Below, piece after piece: positions 45,318 to 54,927 of a stretch of 64,000 nucleotides of DNA. The notes under the pieces were generated by a model. That model searched no databases and was not told where the DNA came from. It saw only the letters and a list, made by a program, of their open reading frames with translations. The stretch comes from UBA9647 sp049522195 (GTDB taxonomy: Bacteria; Bacteroidota; Ignavibacteria; UBA10030): assembly GCA_049522195.1 (NCBI GenBank), contig JBEKOB010000003.1, positions 42,917 through 106,916 of the forward strand. The letters run 5' to 3'. A program made the translations under genes and the position numbers. Position 1 is the first letter of the stretch, and each line of letters begins with the position of its first letter.

Positions 45318-46778
45318 TCAGTATGCGTCGGTTCCAAACAGGACGGCGCGAACTGTTTTGAGTATGATCTTCAGATCGAAGACGAGAGACCAATTTTCCA
45401 CGTAATAGACATCATATTTGGTTCTTTCTTCGATTGGTGCATTTCCACGAAGTCCGTTCACCTGGGCCCACCCGGTCATCCCCGTTTTTACTCGATGCCG
45501 GTCGAGGTACTTGGGGATTTCTTTCTTGAATTGATCGACAAAGTGTTGCCGCTCTGGACGGGGCCCAACGATGCTCATGTCACCCCAAAACACATTGACC
45601 AGTTGCGGCAGCTCGTCGAGGCTGAACCTCCTGAGGAATGCACCCACTCGTGTTTTGCGGGGATCGTTCTTCTGAGCCCACACCGGCCCCGTTGTATTCT
45701 CGGCGTTGATGTGCATCGTCCTGAACTTGATCAGACGGAACGGTTTTCCGTCAAGGCCAACGCGTTCCTGACGATAAAACACGGGGCCTGGTGAATCAAG
45801 CTTGACCAGCAAAGCAATCACCGCGATGATCGGGCTCGTGATGAGGAGGAAGAAAGCGGAGGCCGCCATATCAAACGTGCGTTTGACGATCAGGTTCCAC
45901 GTCGTGAGCGGAACAGCTTTGATCTTGATGAAGGGAATCCCATGCAGCTCTTTGATACGCACACGGCTTGTCATGAGTTCAAGCAGGTCCGGAATCATCA
46001 TGATTTCGGTATTCAGACCTTCGCAATCGCGCACCAGCTCATACATCAGGGGGTGATCCTTGTAGGTGAGCGAAACAAGAACGATGTCAATGCGGTGTTC
46101 TCGGATGTAGTCCGGCACATGGGAGATGTTGCCAAGGAAATCAATCCCGCTTGTTTCCATTTCGTCTAAACCATTCACCGAGAAAAACCCCACAACGCGG
46201 TAGCCGAGCGCTGGGTTGAGTGTAATGCTGTCATACACTCGCCGTGCCGTCCGGTTCGTGCCGACGATGACGACGTCCTGCAAATCGTTCCCGCGGGCAT
46301 ACCAGAACTGCTCGAATCGGAGCATCATATAGCGTGCAATCGAGACAAAGACGACGGAGAAGAAGCCGATGAGTGCAAACACAGCCCGGGAGTACGAAAA
46401 CGCACGATAGAAAAAGGCAGCGCTCATAACAACGAGCATTCCGAGAAACACGAGGCGCACAATGGCAAAGAACTCGTCGGAGAAATAGACGTTTCTTCTC
46501 GCCTCATACATTCGTCGGGAGTTGAATAGAAAGAGCCACGTCGGGATGACAATCAGGGATCCGAGGATGTAGGCGCCGAGGGAAGGTATCCCCAGCGTGA
46601 CGGGAACGAGATCGGTCAGCGGCGAGTGAAAGCGAACCCAGTAGGAAAACAGAAATGCCGCCTCGATGGAAAGCACGTCTGCGACCACGGTGAGAAGAGG
46701 AATGAAAAAGTCTTTTCGGGGCTGGTGGGACATTCTGTTGTAGTGGTTATCGTACGGTGGCTCGTCCGGATGATGCAC
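45318..46778 (-). CDS. Polyprenyl-phosphate sugar phosphotransferase (WbaP/CpsE type)
   Basis: 486 residues from a GTG; an ATG at 46733 (MSHQPRK) would give 471. It starts surface polysaccharide synthesis by moving a hexose 1-phosphate from its nucleotide to undecaprenyl phosphate. N-terminal membrane helices (4-5), a nucleotide-binding-like middle (DVVIVGTNRTARRVYDSI), then the catalytic bacterial sugar transferase domain: VKRTFDMAASAFFLLITSP, PVFYRQERVGLDGKPF, FRTMH, and FSLDELPQLVNVFWGDMS. The sugar cannot be told. Confidence 0.92.
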   Translation of the reverse strand: MHHPDEPPYDNHYNRMSHQPRKDFFIPLLTVVADVLSIEAAFLFSYWVRFHSPLTDLVPVTLGIPSLGAYILGSLIVIPTWLFLFNSRRMYEARRNVYFSDEFFAIVRLVFLGMLVVMSAAFFYRAFSYSRAVFALIGFFSVVFVSIARYMMLRFEQFWYARGNDLQDVVIVGTNRTARRVYDSITLNPALGYRVVGFFSVNGLDEMETSGIDFLGNISHVPDYIREHRIDIVLVSLTYKDHPLMYELVRDCEGLNTEIMMIPDLLELMTSRVRIKELHGIPFIKIKAVPLTTWNLIVKRTFDMAASAFFLLITSPIIAVIALLVKLDSPGPVFYRQERVGLDGKPFRLIKFRTMHINAENTTGPVWAQKNDPRKTRVGAFLRRFSLDELPQLVNVFWGDMSIVGPRPERQHFVDQFKKEIPKYLDRHRVKTGMTGWAQVNGLRGNAPIEERTKYDVYYVENWSLVFDLKIILKTVRAVLFGTDAY

Positions 46779-46825
46779 CTGATCGGGTCCGGTGGCTCCC
46801 GCCTCGGCGAGGCGTCCTCATGGTT

Positions 46826-47479
46826 CTATCCGAACATCTCCTGCTCGACCTCCTGAAAAATGATGTGGCCGATCGTGATGTGCCCCTCCTGGATTCTTTG
46901 TGTGTCTTCGGATGGTACCACGATCGCAAGGTCGACGAGGGCTTTTGATTGTCCGCCGTCTTTTCCGAGCATGCCGATCGTGACCATCCCTTTTTCGCGG
47001 GCCTTCCGAAAGGCGTTGTTGACACTTGCGGAGTTGCCGCTCGTGCTGATCCCGATCAAGACGTCGCCAGGCTCACCGAGGGCTTCTACCGAACGCGCAA
47101 AGACGTTGTCGTAGCCGATGTCGTTGGCTCCTGCGGTGAGGTTCGCCGTGTCTGCCGTGAGCGCGATGGCCGCCAGGGCTCGACGTTGAATTTTGGGATT
47201 GAGACGAATGACAAATTCTGTTGCCAGGTGCTGGGCATCCGAGGCGCTTCCGCCATTGCCGCAGAGGAGTATTTTCTTCTTCTTGTTGAAGGCCTCGATC
47301 AGGATGTCGACAGCTTTACTGATATCGGCTGAGCACTGTTCGCCGATTCGTTGTTTCGTTTCGGCGCTTTCGCGCAGCGAGTCAAGAATGAACTTTTGCC
47401 GATACACAAGCGTAAGCGGTAGGTGCGCCATGGGGAGGTTCGCCGATCTGTTATTTTCGCCGGATGGCCGACCCTGCAT
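46826..47479 (-). CDS. gmhA: Phosphoheptose isomerase (GmhA-type SIS protein)
   Basis: 217 residues from the ATG at 47479, which has AGAGG 6 bases upstream; the ATG at 47431 (MAHLPL) gives 201 residues, nearer the family's usual 190-200. GmhA converts sedoheptulose 7-phosphate to heptose 7-phosphate for LPS core heptose. SIS-domain blocks: ILLCGNGGSASDAQHLATE, IGISTSGNSASVNNAF and the C-terminal EEGHITIGHIIFQEVE-like stretch (QEGHITIGHIIFQEVEQ). With the longer start it overlaps the upstream gene by 29 bases. Confidence 0.9.
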   Translation of the reverse strand: MQGRPSGENNRSANLPMAHLPLTLVYRQKFILDSLRESAETKQRIGEQCSADISKAVDILIEAFNKKKKILLCGNGGSASDAQHLATEFVIRLNPKIQRRALAAIALTADTANLTAGANDIGYDNVFARSVEALGEPGDVLIGISTSGNSASVNNAFRKAREKGMVTIGMLGKDGGQSKALVDLAIVVPSEDTQRIQEGHITIGHIIFQEVEQEMFG

Positions 47480-48212
47480 GAACGGCCTCTGCGAATTCTC
47501 TGATAAATGAACGATGGTTGTTTTCTTCAGTGACTGTGCCGGTTACGACGAATGACGCTCCCGCTTCGACCTTCTTGCGCGCTTCATCCGGCGTTCGTAT
47601 CCCGCCGCCGACAATCATGGGGAGCGAGCACCGCTGGGCAATTGTCCGTAGCATGTCCTCAGAAACCGATTCGCGCGCACCGCTTCCTGCATCGAGATAG
47701 AGCAGTTTCATCCCGATGATCTCCGCAGCGATGGCATGGGCGAGCGCGATATCGGGTTTGTCGCGGGGGATAGGTTTCGTGTTGCTCATGAACTCGGCAG
47801 ACGTTGTGTTTCCGGCTTCAATCAGCATATACCCCGTGGAGAGCGCTTCGAGCCCACTTCGACGCACAATCGGAGCAGCGAGAACCTGATTGCCGATCAG
47901 ATAATCCGGATTGCGCCCGCTGATGAGGACCAGGAAGAGGATCGCATCTGCGACAGATGAAACCTGCATGATGCTTCCGGGGAAAATGATGACGGGAACG
48001 GATGTATTCTGTTTGATTGCCTTCAAGTGATCTTCAAAATCATTCGAGAGCATCAGGCTGCCGCCGACGAGAAATCCATCGACGCCGGCTTCCGTGGCTT
48101 CCCGGATAAACGAAGGGAGCATCTCACGATTATTCTTATCGGGGTCGAGCAGAATGAAATAACCGGCCCCCTGTTCCTTCCGCACCTTCAACAAGCGTTC
48201 GTATGTAGTCAT
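47451..48212 (-). CDS. Prenylglyceryl-phosphate synthase (GGGPS/PcrB family)
   Basis: 254 residues. The ATG at 48212 (TTYERLLKVRKEQGAGYFIL) is the family start; the longer reading frame runs back into alaS. The enzyme joins a prenyl diphosphate to glycerol 1-phosphate, the step that makes archaeal ether lipids. Blocks: FILLDPDKN, GFLVGGS, YLDAGSGA and MIVGGGIRTPDEARKKVEAG, the TIM-barrel phosphate sites. Members occur in Bacteroidota and Bacillota; chain length (C20 or C35) is not clear from sequence by eye. It sits 10 bases after alaS. Confidence 0.88.
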   Translation of the reverse strand: MTTYERLLKVRKEQGAGYFILLDPDKNNREMLPSFIREATEAGVDGFLVGGSLMLSNDFEDHLKAIKQNTSVPVIIFPGSIMQVSSVADAILFLVLISGRNPDYLIGNQVLAAPIVRRSGLEALSTGYMLIEAGNTTSAEFMSNTKPIPRDKPDIALAHAIAAEIIGMKLLYLDAGSGARESVSEDMLRTIAQRCSLPMIVGGGIRTPDEARKKVEAGASFVVTGTVTEENNHRSFIREFAEAVHAGSAIRRK

Positions 48213-48222
48213 TGGCCTACGC

Positions 48223-51072
48223 TCACGATTGGACAAGCATTGCATGGATAATCGATCCCGTCGAGGAAAGGGCTTCGGGAAGCTTGGAGACATCCTTTCC
48301 CCCTGCCGTTGCCAAATGGGCTTTTCCTCCGCCTCCTCCGCCAAGGAGCCTGGCAACCGAACCGACAATTTTCCCCGCTTCGAGTTTCTTTGCCGCGACA
48401 AGATCGTCTGTTACAACGCAGACGAGAGAGACCTTGTTGTCGATGACAGCGGCAAGAAGCCCGACGCCGTGGCCGAGCTTCGACCGCAGCGTATCGCCGA
48501 GAGTTTTGAGCTCGTCGAGCGAGCCGCTCTTCACCTGTGCAGAGACCACCCGGATGCCATTAACCTGCTGGGCTCCCGCAACGAGTCCGTCAATTGCTCC
48601 GGATTGAGACTGAAGGCGCGATTTTGAGAGCTCCTTCTCAATGGATTTCCTTTTTTCGGCAATCTCAAGAATCAATGTCTCCACTGAAATCTCCCGCCTT
48701 GCACGCTCATTGAAGTGAGGGAGGAGGTCCTCGGAAAAGCTCTGCGGCATTGCAGGGTTCTTCTTGAGAGAGTTAAGGGTCGCCTCAAGAGTCGTGATGG
48801 CTTTCTCGAAATCAGCCTGTGATTCTCCTGATTGAACGGCGAGATCCCTGATCTCCTGGAGCTGGCTCGTAGCATACTCCAAACGCTCAGAAGCGCTTCG
48901 ATCCTGGAATTTCATGAGCTCGAGGGCGTGAGTGGCGGTCACGGCTTCAATGCGTCTGACGCCGCTCGCGACACTCCCTTCGGACCTGAACTTGAAGTAA
49001 CCGATGTCTTCGGTGGTATGCACATGTGTGCCACCGCAGAACTCTCTGCTGAAATCCCCGAATTCAACAACGTTTACCCGGTCTCCGTACTTGTCCCCAA
49101 AAAACATCAACGCTCCCATCTTCTTTGCTTCTTCAAACGGGATGTTCCGATGATGCGTCAGTTTGATGTTTTCACGGATCTTCTCATTGACAAGCGCCTC
49201 TACGTCCGCCAGCTCCTGATCGCTCACTTTTGAAAAATGAGCAAAATCGAACCGCAGGTACTCAGGACCAACGAGCGAGCCGGCCTGATGTACGTGTGTT
49301 CCTAGAATTTTCCGGAGAGCGGCGTGCACCAAATGAGTTGCGCTGTGATTACGCATAATCGCATTGCGTCGCTCAGTGTCGATTCTGGCCTCCACTGAGT
49401 GACCGACCGAAAGAGTCAGCGGGGAGTCGAGGATGTGAACGTTTACGTTGCCGCTCTTCTGCGTGTCCAGCACTCGAACCTTCATCCCGTCGACTGTGAC
49501 CTCGCCACGATCGCCTATCTGGCCTCCGGCTTCTCCATAGAACGGCGTGCTTTCAAGTACGAGCAGGTTCTTGTTGGATGAAAGTACGGTGCTTTGCGCC
49601 TGAACCTGATCGTACCCAAGGAATTTGAATTTGCCTTCGAAGGACGACGTATCGAGAGCCCGCGCGAGGTTCCTCGCTCGCGTAAGCTCGGCATCCAGCG
49701 CGCTGGATGCTTGAACGGATGCACCGACAGTCTCGGGTTGAGTCTGTACCTCGACTGCGCGTGACCGCTTTCTTTGCTCTTCCATCAATTCAGTGAACGA
49801 CCCGACATCCACCTTGAGTCCGCGTTCGCCAGCCAATAACTCGGTCAGGTCGAGGGGGAAACCAAATGTGTCATAGAGTTTGAACGCGTCTTCGCCGGGA
49901 AATGTCTTGGAATGACCAATTTGTTGGACAACTTGTTCAAAGATTTCAAGGCCTCGGTCGAGGGTCGCGTTAAAGCCTTCCTCTTCTCCTCGGATGATTT
50001 TTTGTATGTGGCTCTGCTTGCTTCCAAGCTCGGGAAAGATATCGGACATAGTGTCTGCAAGCGTGGGCACAAGCTGATACAGGAATGGCTCGTGCATGCC
50101 AAGATTTCGTCCGAAGCGGGCAGCCCGGCGGAGCAACCGGCGGAGGACATACCCTCGTCCTTCGTTGGAAGGAGTCGCGCTGTCTGCAATAGCAAACGTC
50201 AGTGCGCGGATGTGATCTGCAAGAACCCGCATGGCGGTGTCGACATCGAATTGCTTCTGATCAATCCCGGTCAGCCGCCCGTCGTACCGCTGGTGTGTGA
50301 TCTCGCCTATGCGGGTGATCAACGGCATGAAGACGTCGGTATCATAATTCGAAGTCTTGTTCTGCAGAACTGCGCAGATCCTCTCAAATCCCATCCCGGT
50401 GTCGACATGCTTGGCGGGAAGCGGATTGAGGACTCCTTTGGCATCCCTGTTGTATTGAATGAACACCAGGTTCCAGATTTCCATCACTTCCGGGACCCCG
50501 GCGTTCACCAGCGACGCATCGGCGTTACCCTGCGGTGTTCTGTCAATGTGTATTTCGGAACATGGCCCGCAAGGTCCTGTTTCTCCCATTTCCCAGAAAT
50601 TGTCTTTTTCACCGAACCTGAGGATGTGGGAATGGTCGATATCGGTCACCGTCTTCCAATACCCTTCGGCTTCCTCGTCGTCCTTATAGACCGTTGCCCA
50701 CAACCGGTTTTTCGGCAACCCCCAAACCCTCGTCAACAAGTCCCAGGCCCAATGAATCGCCTCCTTCTTGTAATAGTCTCCAAATGACCAGTTTCCCAAC
50801 ATCTCGAAAAACGTGTGGTGGTACGTGTCCCGGCCGACTTCTTCGAGGTCGTTATGTTTGCCGCTTACGCGGATGCACTTTTGCGTATCTGCCGCTCTCG
50901 AGTAGGATCGCTTTCCCTTACCGAGGAAAACGTCCTTGAACTGATTCATGCCGGCGTTGGCAAACAACAGGGTGGGGTCGTCATAAGGGACAACGGGCGA
51001 GCTTGGCACGATGGCGTGTCCCCGCTCTGCGAAGAAGCTCAAAAAGCTATGTCGGATTTCTGTGGAGGTCAT
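48223..51072 (-). CDS. alaS: Alanyl-tRNA synthetase
   Basis: 949 residues. Charges tRNA-Ala. The ATG at 51072 (TSTEIRHSFLSFFAERGH) is the family start; a GTG 21 bases upstream is possible. Class II core with VVPYDDPTLLFANAGMNQFKD and RRAARFGRNLGMHEPF; editing domain zinc site NHSATHLVHAAL (two His) and CGGTHVHTTEDIGYF (Cys and His); C-terminal oligomerisation/C-Ala region ending GGGGGGKAHLATAGGKD. Slightly longer than the 875-residue E. coli enzyme, otherwise complete. Confidence 0.97.
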   Translation of the reverse strand: MTSTEIRHSFLSFFAERGHAIVPSSPVVPYDDPTLLFANAGMNQFKDVFLGKGKRSYSRAADTQKCIRVSGKHNDLEEVGRDTYHHTFFEMLGNWSFGDYYKKEAIHWAWDLLTRVWGLPKNRLWATVYKDDEEAEGYWKTVTDIDHSHILRFGEKDNFWEMGETGPCGPCSEIHIDRTPQGNADASLVNAGVPEVMEIWNLVFIQYNRDAKGVLNPLPAKHVDTGMGFERICAVLQNKTSNYDTDVFMPLITRIGEITHQRYDGRLTGIDQKQFDVDTAMRVLADHIRALTFAIADSATPSNEGRGYVLRRLLRRAARFGRNLGMHEPFLYQLVPTLADTMSDIFPELGSKQSHIQKIIRGEEEGFNATLDRGLEIFEQVVQQIGHSKTFPGEDAFKLYDTFGFPLDLTELLAGERGLKVDVGSFTELMEEQRKRSRAVEVQTQPETVGASVQASSALDAELTRARNLARALDTSSFEGKFKFLGYDQVQAQSTVLSSNKNLLVLESTPFYGEAGGQIGDRGEVTVDGMKVRVLDTQKSGNVNVHILDSPLTLSVGHSVEARIDTERRNAIMRNHSATHLVHAALRKILGTHVHQAGSLVGPEYLRFDFAHFSKVSDQELADVEALVNEKIRENIKLTHHRNIPFEEAKKMGALMFFGDKYGDRVNVVEFGDFSREFCGGTHVHTTEDIGYFKFRSEGSVASGVRRIEAVTATHALELMKFQDRSASERLEYATSQLQEIRDLAVQSGESQADFEKAITTLEATLNSLKKNPAMPQSFSEDLLPHFNERARREISVETLILEIAEKRKSIEKELSKSRLQSQSGAIDGLVAGAQQVNGIRVVSAQVKSGSLDELKTLGDTLRSKLGHGVGLLAAVIDNKVSLVCVVTDDLVAAKKLEAGKIVGSVARLLGGGGGGKAHLATAGGKDVSKLPEALSSTGSIIHAMLVQS

Positions 51073-51096
51073 GCTGGTGCTGGTTAGTGTCACGTC

Positions 51097-51375
51097 TCAC
51101 AATTCGATTTGGGTATGCAGCCCGATTTCCTCTAGGACTCCTGAGACCTTCATGCATTGGTCCATCGGTCCTTCGAACACGGCCGCTTTGCCGCTGTTAT
51201 GGACTTCCCAGGTCAGTGCCTCAGCCCTGACGGTATCGCATTTCAAGGCTTTAATAAGCTGGCCGATGACTTCCTCAAAGGTGTGAATTTCATCATTGAA
51301 GAGAATCACCTTGGCAGGCGTTTGAATAGAAACGTCGCTATTCGATGTTACATCACTGACAGTCTGTTGGTCCAC
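51097..51375 (-). CDS. clpS: ClpS adaptor for N-end-rule proteolysis
   Basis: 92 residues from a GTG. Core blocks VILFNDEIHTFEEVIGQLIK, VHNSGKAAVFEGP and the C-terminal ISxELE-like HTQIEL. ClpS delivers proteins with destabilising N-terminal residues to ClpAP. It lies 24 bases upstream of alaS on the same strand and probably starts the clpS-alaS-GGGPS-gmhA-wbaP-like run. clpA is not in the window. Confidence 0.93.
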   Translation of the reverse strand: MDQQTVSDVTSNSDVSIQTPAKVILFNDEIHTFEEVIGQLIKALKCDTVRAEALTWEVHNSGKAAVFEGPMDQCMKVSGVLEEIGLHTQIEL

Positions 51376-51476
51376 TGCACTCTTCTGTGGGAAATCCCTC
51401 TCGATTCAAAGCAAACTCTTTCAATAATACTCAAAAATCGATTCGAATTCAAGGAATGCCCTTTCCGACCAACCGG

Positions 51477-51509
51477 AAAAAAAAAGGCATCCTGTCAGCA
51501 GGATGCCTT
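51477..51509 (-). terminator. Intrinsic terminator after icd
   Basis: Perfect 11-base-pair stem AAGGCATCCTG / CAGGATGCCTT with loop TCAG, 20 bases after the icd stop. Read on the reverse strand it is followed by a run of nine or more T (51477-51485). Confidence 0.93.
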
Positions 51510-51529
51510 GCGAGGCAGGTGTGACTGCT

Positions 51530-52777
51530 CTACATGTTGCTTATGATTGCGTCACCGAATTCCGAGCACTTTACTTCTCTCGCTCCCTCCATCAGTCGGG
51601 CGAAATCATATGTGACGACATGAGAGAGGATGGACTTTTCGAGACCACGGACGATCAGGTCTGCGGCCTCGTTCCAACCCATATACCTGAGCATCATCTC
51701 TCCTGACAGAATCAACGAACCTGGGTTCACCTTGTCCTGATTGGCATATTTCGGGGCAGTCCCATGTGTCGCCTCAAAAACGGCATAGCCGTTTTCATAG
51801 TTGATATTGCCGCCGGGGGCGATTCCGATACCGCCTACTTCTGCTGCGAGCGCATCAGAGATGTAGTCGCCATTCAGATTGAGCGTGGCGATCACGTCAT
51901 ACTCTCCGGGGCGTGTGAGGATCTGCTGCAGGAACGCATCGGCGATAACATCCTTGACGACGATCCCATTGGGCAGCTTCAGCCATGGGCCGCCGTCGAT
52001 CGGTGTTCCGCCGAATTCCTTTTGAGCGAGCTCGTAGCCCCACTCGCGGAATCCCCCTTCGGTGTACTTCATGATGTTCCCTTTGTGAACAAACGTAACC
52101 GACTTGCGCTTGTTGGTGATTGCGTATTGAATGGCTGCCCTGATGAGCCTGTCGGATCCCTCTTTTGACACGGGTTTTATTCCGATGCTGGAGGATTGGG
52201 GAAACCGGATCTTCGTCACTCCCATTTCCCTCTGAAGCCAGTCGACAACCTTCTTCGCTTCGGGTGTGCCTGCTTTCCATTCGATGCCTGCGTAGATATC
52301 TTCAGTGTTCTCCCGAAAGACTATCATGTCAACCGCCTCTGGATGTTTTACCGGCGACGGGACTCCCCGGAAGTAGCGGACAGGGCGGAGACAGACATAG
52401 AGATCCAGTATCTGGCGAAGGCTCACATTGATCGAACGGATTCCACCACCTACCGGCGTCGTTAATGGTCCTTTGATTGCGACGATATGATCCTTGATGG
52501 CAACAAGCGTATCGTCGTGAAGCCAGGTGTTCGGTCCGTACACGACATTTGCTTTTTCGCCCGCATAGACTTCGAACCATACAATGCTTCTCTTGCCCCC
52601 ATATGCCTTCTGAACAGCAGCATCGAAGACCCGTTGTGAAGCCCGCCAGATATCAGGGCCGGTACCGTCGCCCTCGATAAAGGGAATGACTGGATGATCC
52701 GGCACGTTGAGCTTGCCATTGACGACAGTGATTTTCTGTCCCTGCGAAGGGGGGACGAGCTTACTGTATTGACTCAT
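51530..52777 (-). CDS. icd: NADP-dependent isocitrate dehydrogenase
   Basis: 415 residues, the E. coli Icd type. Oxidises isocitrate to 2-oxoglutarate. Substrate-binding GIRSINVSLRQ contains the Ser that AceK phosphorylates in E. coli; no aceK is seen. The cofactor region HGTAPKYANQDKVNPGSLIL has the Lys-Tyr pair that selects NADP over NAD. Metal-binding Asp residues lie in LNGDYISDALAAEVGG. AAGGAG lies about 12 bases before the ATG. A strong terminator follows. Confidence 0.97.
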   Translation of the reverse strand: MSQYSKLVPPSQGQKITVVNGKLNVPDHPVIPFIEGDGTGPDIWRASQRVFDAAVQKAYGGKRSIVWFEVYAGEKANVVYGPNTWLHDDTLVAIKDHIVAIKGPLTTPVGGGIRSINVSLRQILDLYVCLRPVRYFRGVPSPVKHPEAVDMIVFRENTEDIYAGIEWKAGTPEAKKVVDWLQREMGVTKIRFPQSSSIGIKPVSKEGSDRLIRAAIQYAITNKRKSVTFVHKGNIMKYTEGGFREWGYELAQKEFGGTPIDGGPWLKLPNGIVVKDVIADAFLQQILTRPGEYDVIATLNLNGDYISDALAAEVGGIGIAPGGNINYENGYAVFEATHGTAPKYANQDKVNPGSLILSGEMMLRYMGWNEAADLIVRGLEKSILSHVVTYDFARLMEGAREVKCSEFGDAIISNM

Positions 52778-52801
52778 GGGACGCGGTGCTCCTTGAAATG
52801 T

Positions 52802-53227
52802 TTACACGGTGCTATGGATGTGAGCCCGGATGCGATTGGCGTAGGTGGCCATTTCTCCATCTGGATACTGTTTGAGTTTCAATTCGAAACGGATGTTGTC
52901 GTTGGCATATCGTGGTGTGATATGCCAGTGAAAATGAAATATGGACTGTCCTGCAACTTCCCCATTGTTGGAGAAGATGTTGAAGCCTTCAAGCTGAAAG
53001 CTGGACACCAGGGCCCGGCAGACGAGCCTCGTCGATTCCATCACGCCGCCCAGGGAATCCGACGGCAGTTCGATGAAGGTCCGGCAATGCACCTTTGGAA
53101 TGATCAGAGCGTGTCCAAAATGGATCGGTCTCGTATCAAGAATGGCAATCGCCTCCTCGTTCTCATGCAGAATCTCTGCTCGAGCAGTGCGTGCAATGAT
53201 CCTGCAAAAGACACAATCCTCTGGCAT
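52802..53227 (-). CDS. HIT-family nucleotide hydrolase
   Basis: 141 residues. The histidine triad is HFHWHITPR (residues about 96-104), preceded by the N-terminal CVFCRIIA and GHALIIPKVH, the HINT/PKCI-like layout. Such enzymes hydrolyse AMP-linked substrates. It is 24 bases upstream of icd on the same strand and may be co-transcribed. Confidence 0.92.
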   Translation of the reverse strand: MPEDCVFCRIIARTARAEILHENEEAIAILDTRPIHFGHALIIPKVHCRTFIELPSDSLGGVMESTRLVCRALVSSFQLEGFNIFSNNGEVAGQSIFHFHWHITPRYANDNIRFELKLKQYPDGEMATYANRIRAHIHSTV

Positions 53228-53431
53228 GGCTGCGTTATCAAATTAAGGAAACGAACTGAACATATCAAAAAAACTCCGTATGTCCAAGGAGTATCAAGTG
53301 GCTCGCCGTTCCTTTTGTCGCGAAATCGGCAGGATTTGCTGCGACGCGACTTGTATATAATGTGAGCATTCGGTATATTTTTGGGCCGTGCAGTACATCA
53401 TACCTACACAATTCGAAGAAGGGGTTGGTCA

Positions 53432-54817
53432 ATGAAATTCCACGCCATAAAGCTGGTCATTCTGGCAACTGTTGCCTCGTTTATGTTCCTCGGGTATCAG
53501 TGCGGCTCGCCTGAATTCACAGGTGCGAAAGTGCACATCCAGCAGAAGAATTATAAAGAAGCGATTCGTCTTTTGGAAATTGAAGTGCAAAAGAATCCCC
53601 AGAATGAAGAAGCCTGGTTTTTCCTCGGCGGTTTGAAAGCGGACCAGGGAGATCTCATAGGCATGAACCACTCATTCAATGCAGCGCTGAAGATTTCTCC
53701 AAAGCACGCTGCAGAGATTCGTGCAATGCGGTTCAACCAATGGGGTCAAAACCTGAACGCCGGTGTGAACTATCTGGAAAAAGCGAGCAGTGATTCTGCC
53801 CAGTACTTTGAGAAATCAATCAACGCATTCCAGAAGGCAATTGATGCGTGGCCCGATACGTCGCTTACGTACCGGTACATGGGGTACGTTTACAACAACA
53901 AGCAGGACTATGACAACGCTCTTGTTGCTTTCCAGAAAGCATGGGATATGGGGAAGGACCTCGAGTCAATCAAGAGGTCCGGTGCTATTTATCTGATCCA
54001 GGGTGATCAACACAAGAACAACTTCGAGAATACGAATGCACTTGCTCTGAAGAACCTGAAGAATTTCGAAGAAGCAAAGCGGGCGAATGCGAAAGACAAG
54101 ATGAAGGACATCCTTGGAGTCCCTGATTCAGTAATAAAGGTGGGACCCAAGAACTCAACTAAGGAAAACTGGTTCTACAAAACGTATCAGATGACCGTTT
54201 CGTTTGATGGCGATAAGGTGATTGACAGAAAGTCGCCTCCCTATAAACCTGCCATCGACTCGACGGAACACCGGGCTGCCCAGGTGCTGTATGACAAGGC
54301 AGTAAAGAACCTTGAAATAGCACGCGCCGCCGATCCGAAGGACAACGAAACCCTGCAACGCTTGCTGAAGGGATACGTTGAGTCGAATCGTATTGAGCCG
54401 GCCGTCAAAGAGTTCGAGAAAGTTGTCGCCACAGACACAACGAACATCAAGACGAACCGCTTTATCCTTGGAGTTCTCTACCGGACGATCGGGAAGTTTG
54501 ACGAGGCGATCGACCAGTTCAAGGAAGCAAACAGGTTGGATCCGAACGACTGCGAGGTTTTGTTTGACATCGCGGCCACCTACTACAATTGGGGCGTCGA
54601 CTTGATCAAGATCTCCGACGAGAAGAACGAACAGTCCGATGCCTACAAGGCGAAATTCCAGGCTGCCCTTCCGTATATGGAGAAGGTGTCCGATTGCAAG
54701 AAGGATGATGAGAATGTGTGGGAGACCATGGGAACGATTTACGCACGCCTAGGCCAGCAGGACAAAGCAATGAAGGCGTTTGACCAAGCCGACAAGATTC
54801 GGAAACAGAAAAAGTAA
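53432..54817 (+). CDS. TPR-repeat envelope protein, possible lipoprotein
   Basis: 461 residues. The ATG at 53432 is chosen because it begins a signal sequence (KFHAIKLVILATVASFMFL) with AAGGGG about 9 bases upstream. GYQC follows, a poor lipobox, so a lipid anchor is only possible. TPR repeats: IQQKNYKEAIRLLEIEVQKN at the start, then NAFQKAIDAWPDTSLTYRYM, YNNKQDYDNALVAFQKAW, and TIGKFDEAIDQFKEANRLDP near the end. A middle segment (about residues 215-270) is not TPR and contains a SmpA/BamE-like stretch VIKVGPKNSTKENWFYKTYQ. The role is unknown. A TATAAT at 53356-53361 may be the -10 box. Confidence 0.85.
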   Translation: MKFHAIKLVILATVASFMFLGYQCGSPEFTGAKVHIQQKNYKEAIRLLEIEVQKNPQNEEAWFFLGGLKADQGDLIGMNHSFNAALKISPKHAAEIRAMRFNQWGQNLNAGVNYLEKASSDSAQYFEKSINAFQKAIDAWPDTSLTYRYMGYVYNNKQDYDNALVAFQKAWDMGKDLESIKRSGAIYLIQGDQHKNNFENTNALALKNLKNFEEAKRANAKDKMKDILGVPDSVIKVGPKNSTKENWFYKTYQMTVSFDGDKVIDRKSPPYKPAIDSTEHRAAQVLYDKAVKNLEIARAADPKDNETLQRLLKGYVESNRIEPAVKEFEKVVATDTTNIKTNRFILGVLYRTIGKFDEAIDQFKEANRLDPNDCEVLFDIAATYYNWGVDLIKISDEKNEQSDAYKAKFQAALPYMEKVSDCKKDDENVWETMGTIYARLGQQDKAMKAFDQADKIRKQKK

Positions 54818-54858
54818 GCCGCGTCCTTTCTGACCGATTTTCGCAGCATTCTTTTATT

Positions 54859-54901
54859 GCCCATCGGCGCGACACGCTGTTTCGCCGATGGGCTTTTCTT
54901 T
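54859..54901 (+). terminator. Intrinsic terminator after the TPR gene
   Basis: 11-base-pair perfect stem GCCCATCGGCG / CGCCGATGGGC, 13-base loop, then TTTTCTTTC. It lies 40 bases after the stop and before the DUF3467 gene. Confidence 0.9.
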
Positions 54902-54927
54902 CATCACGTGTTTTAGAAGGAAATAGT

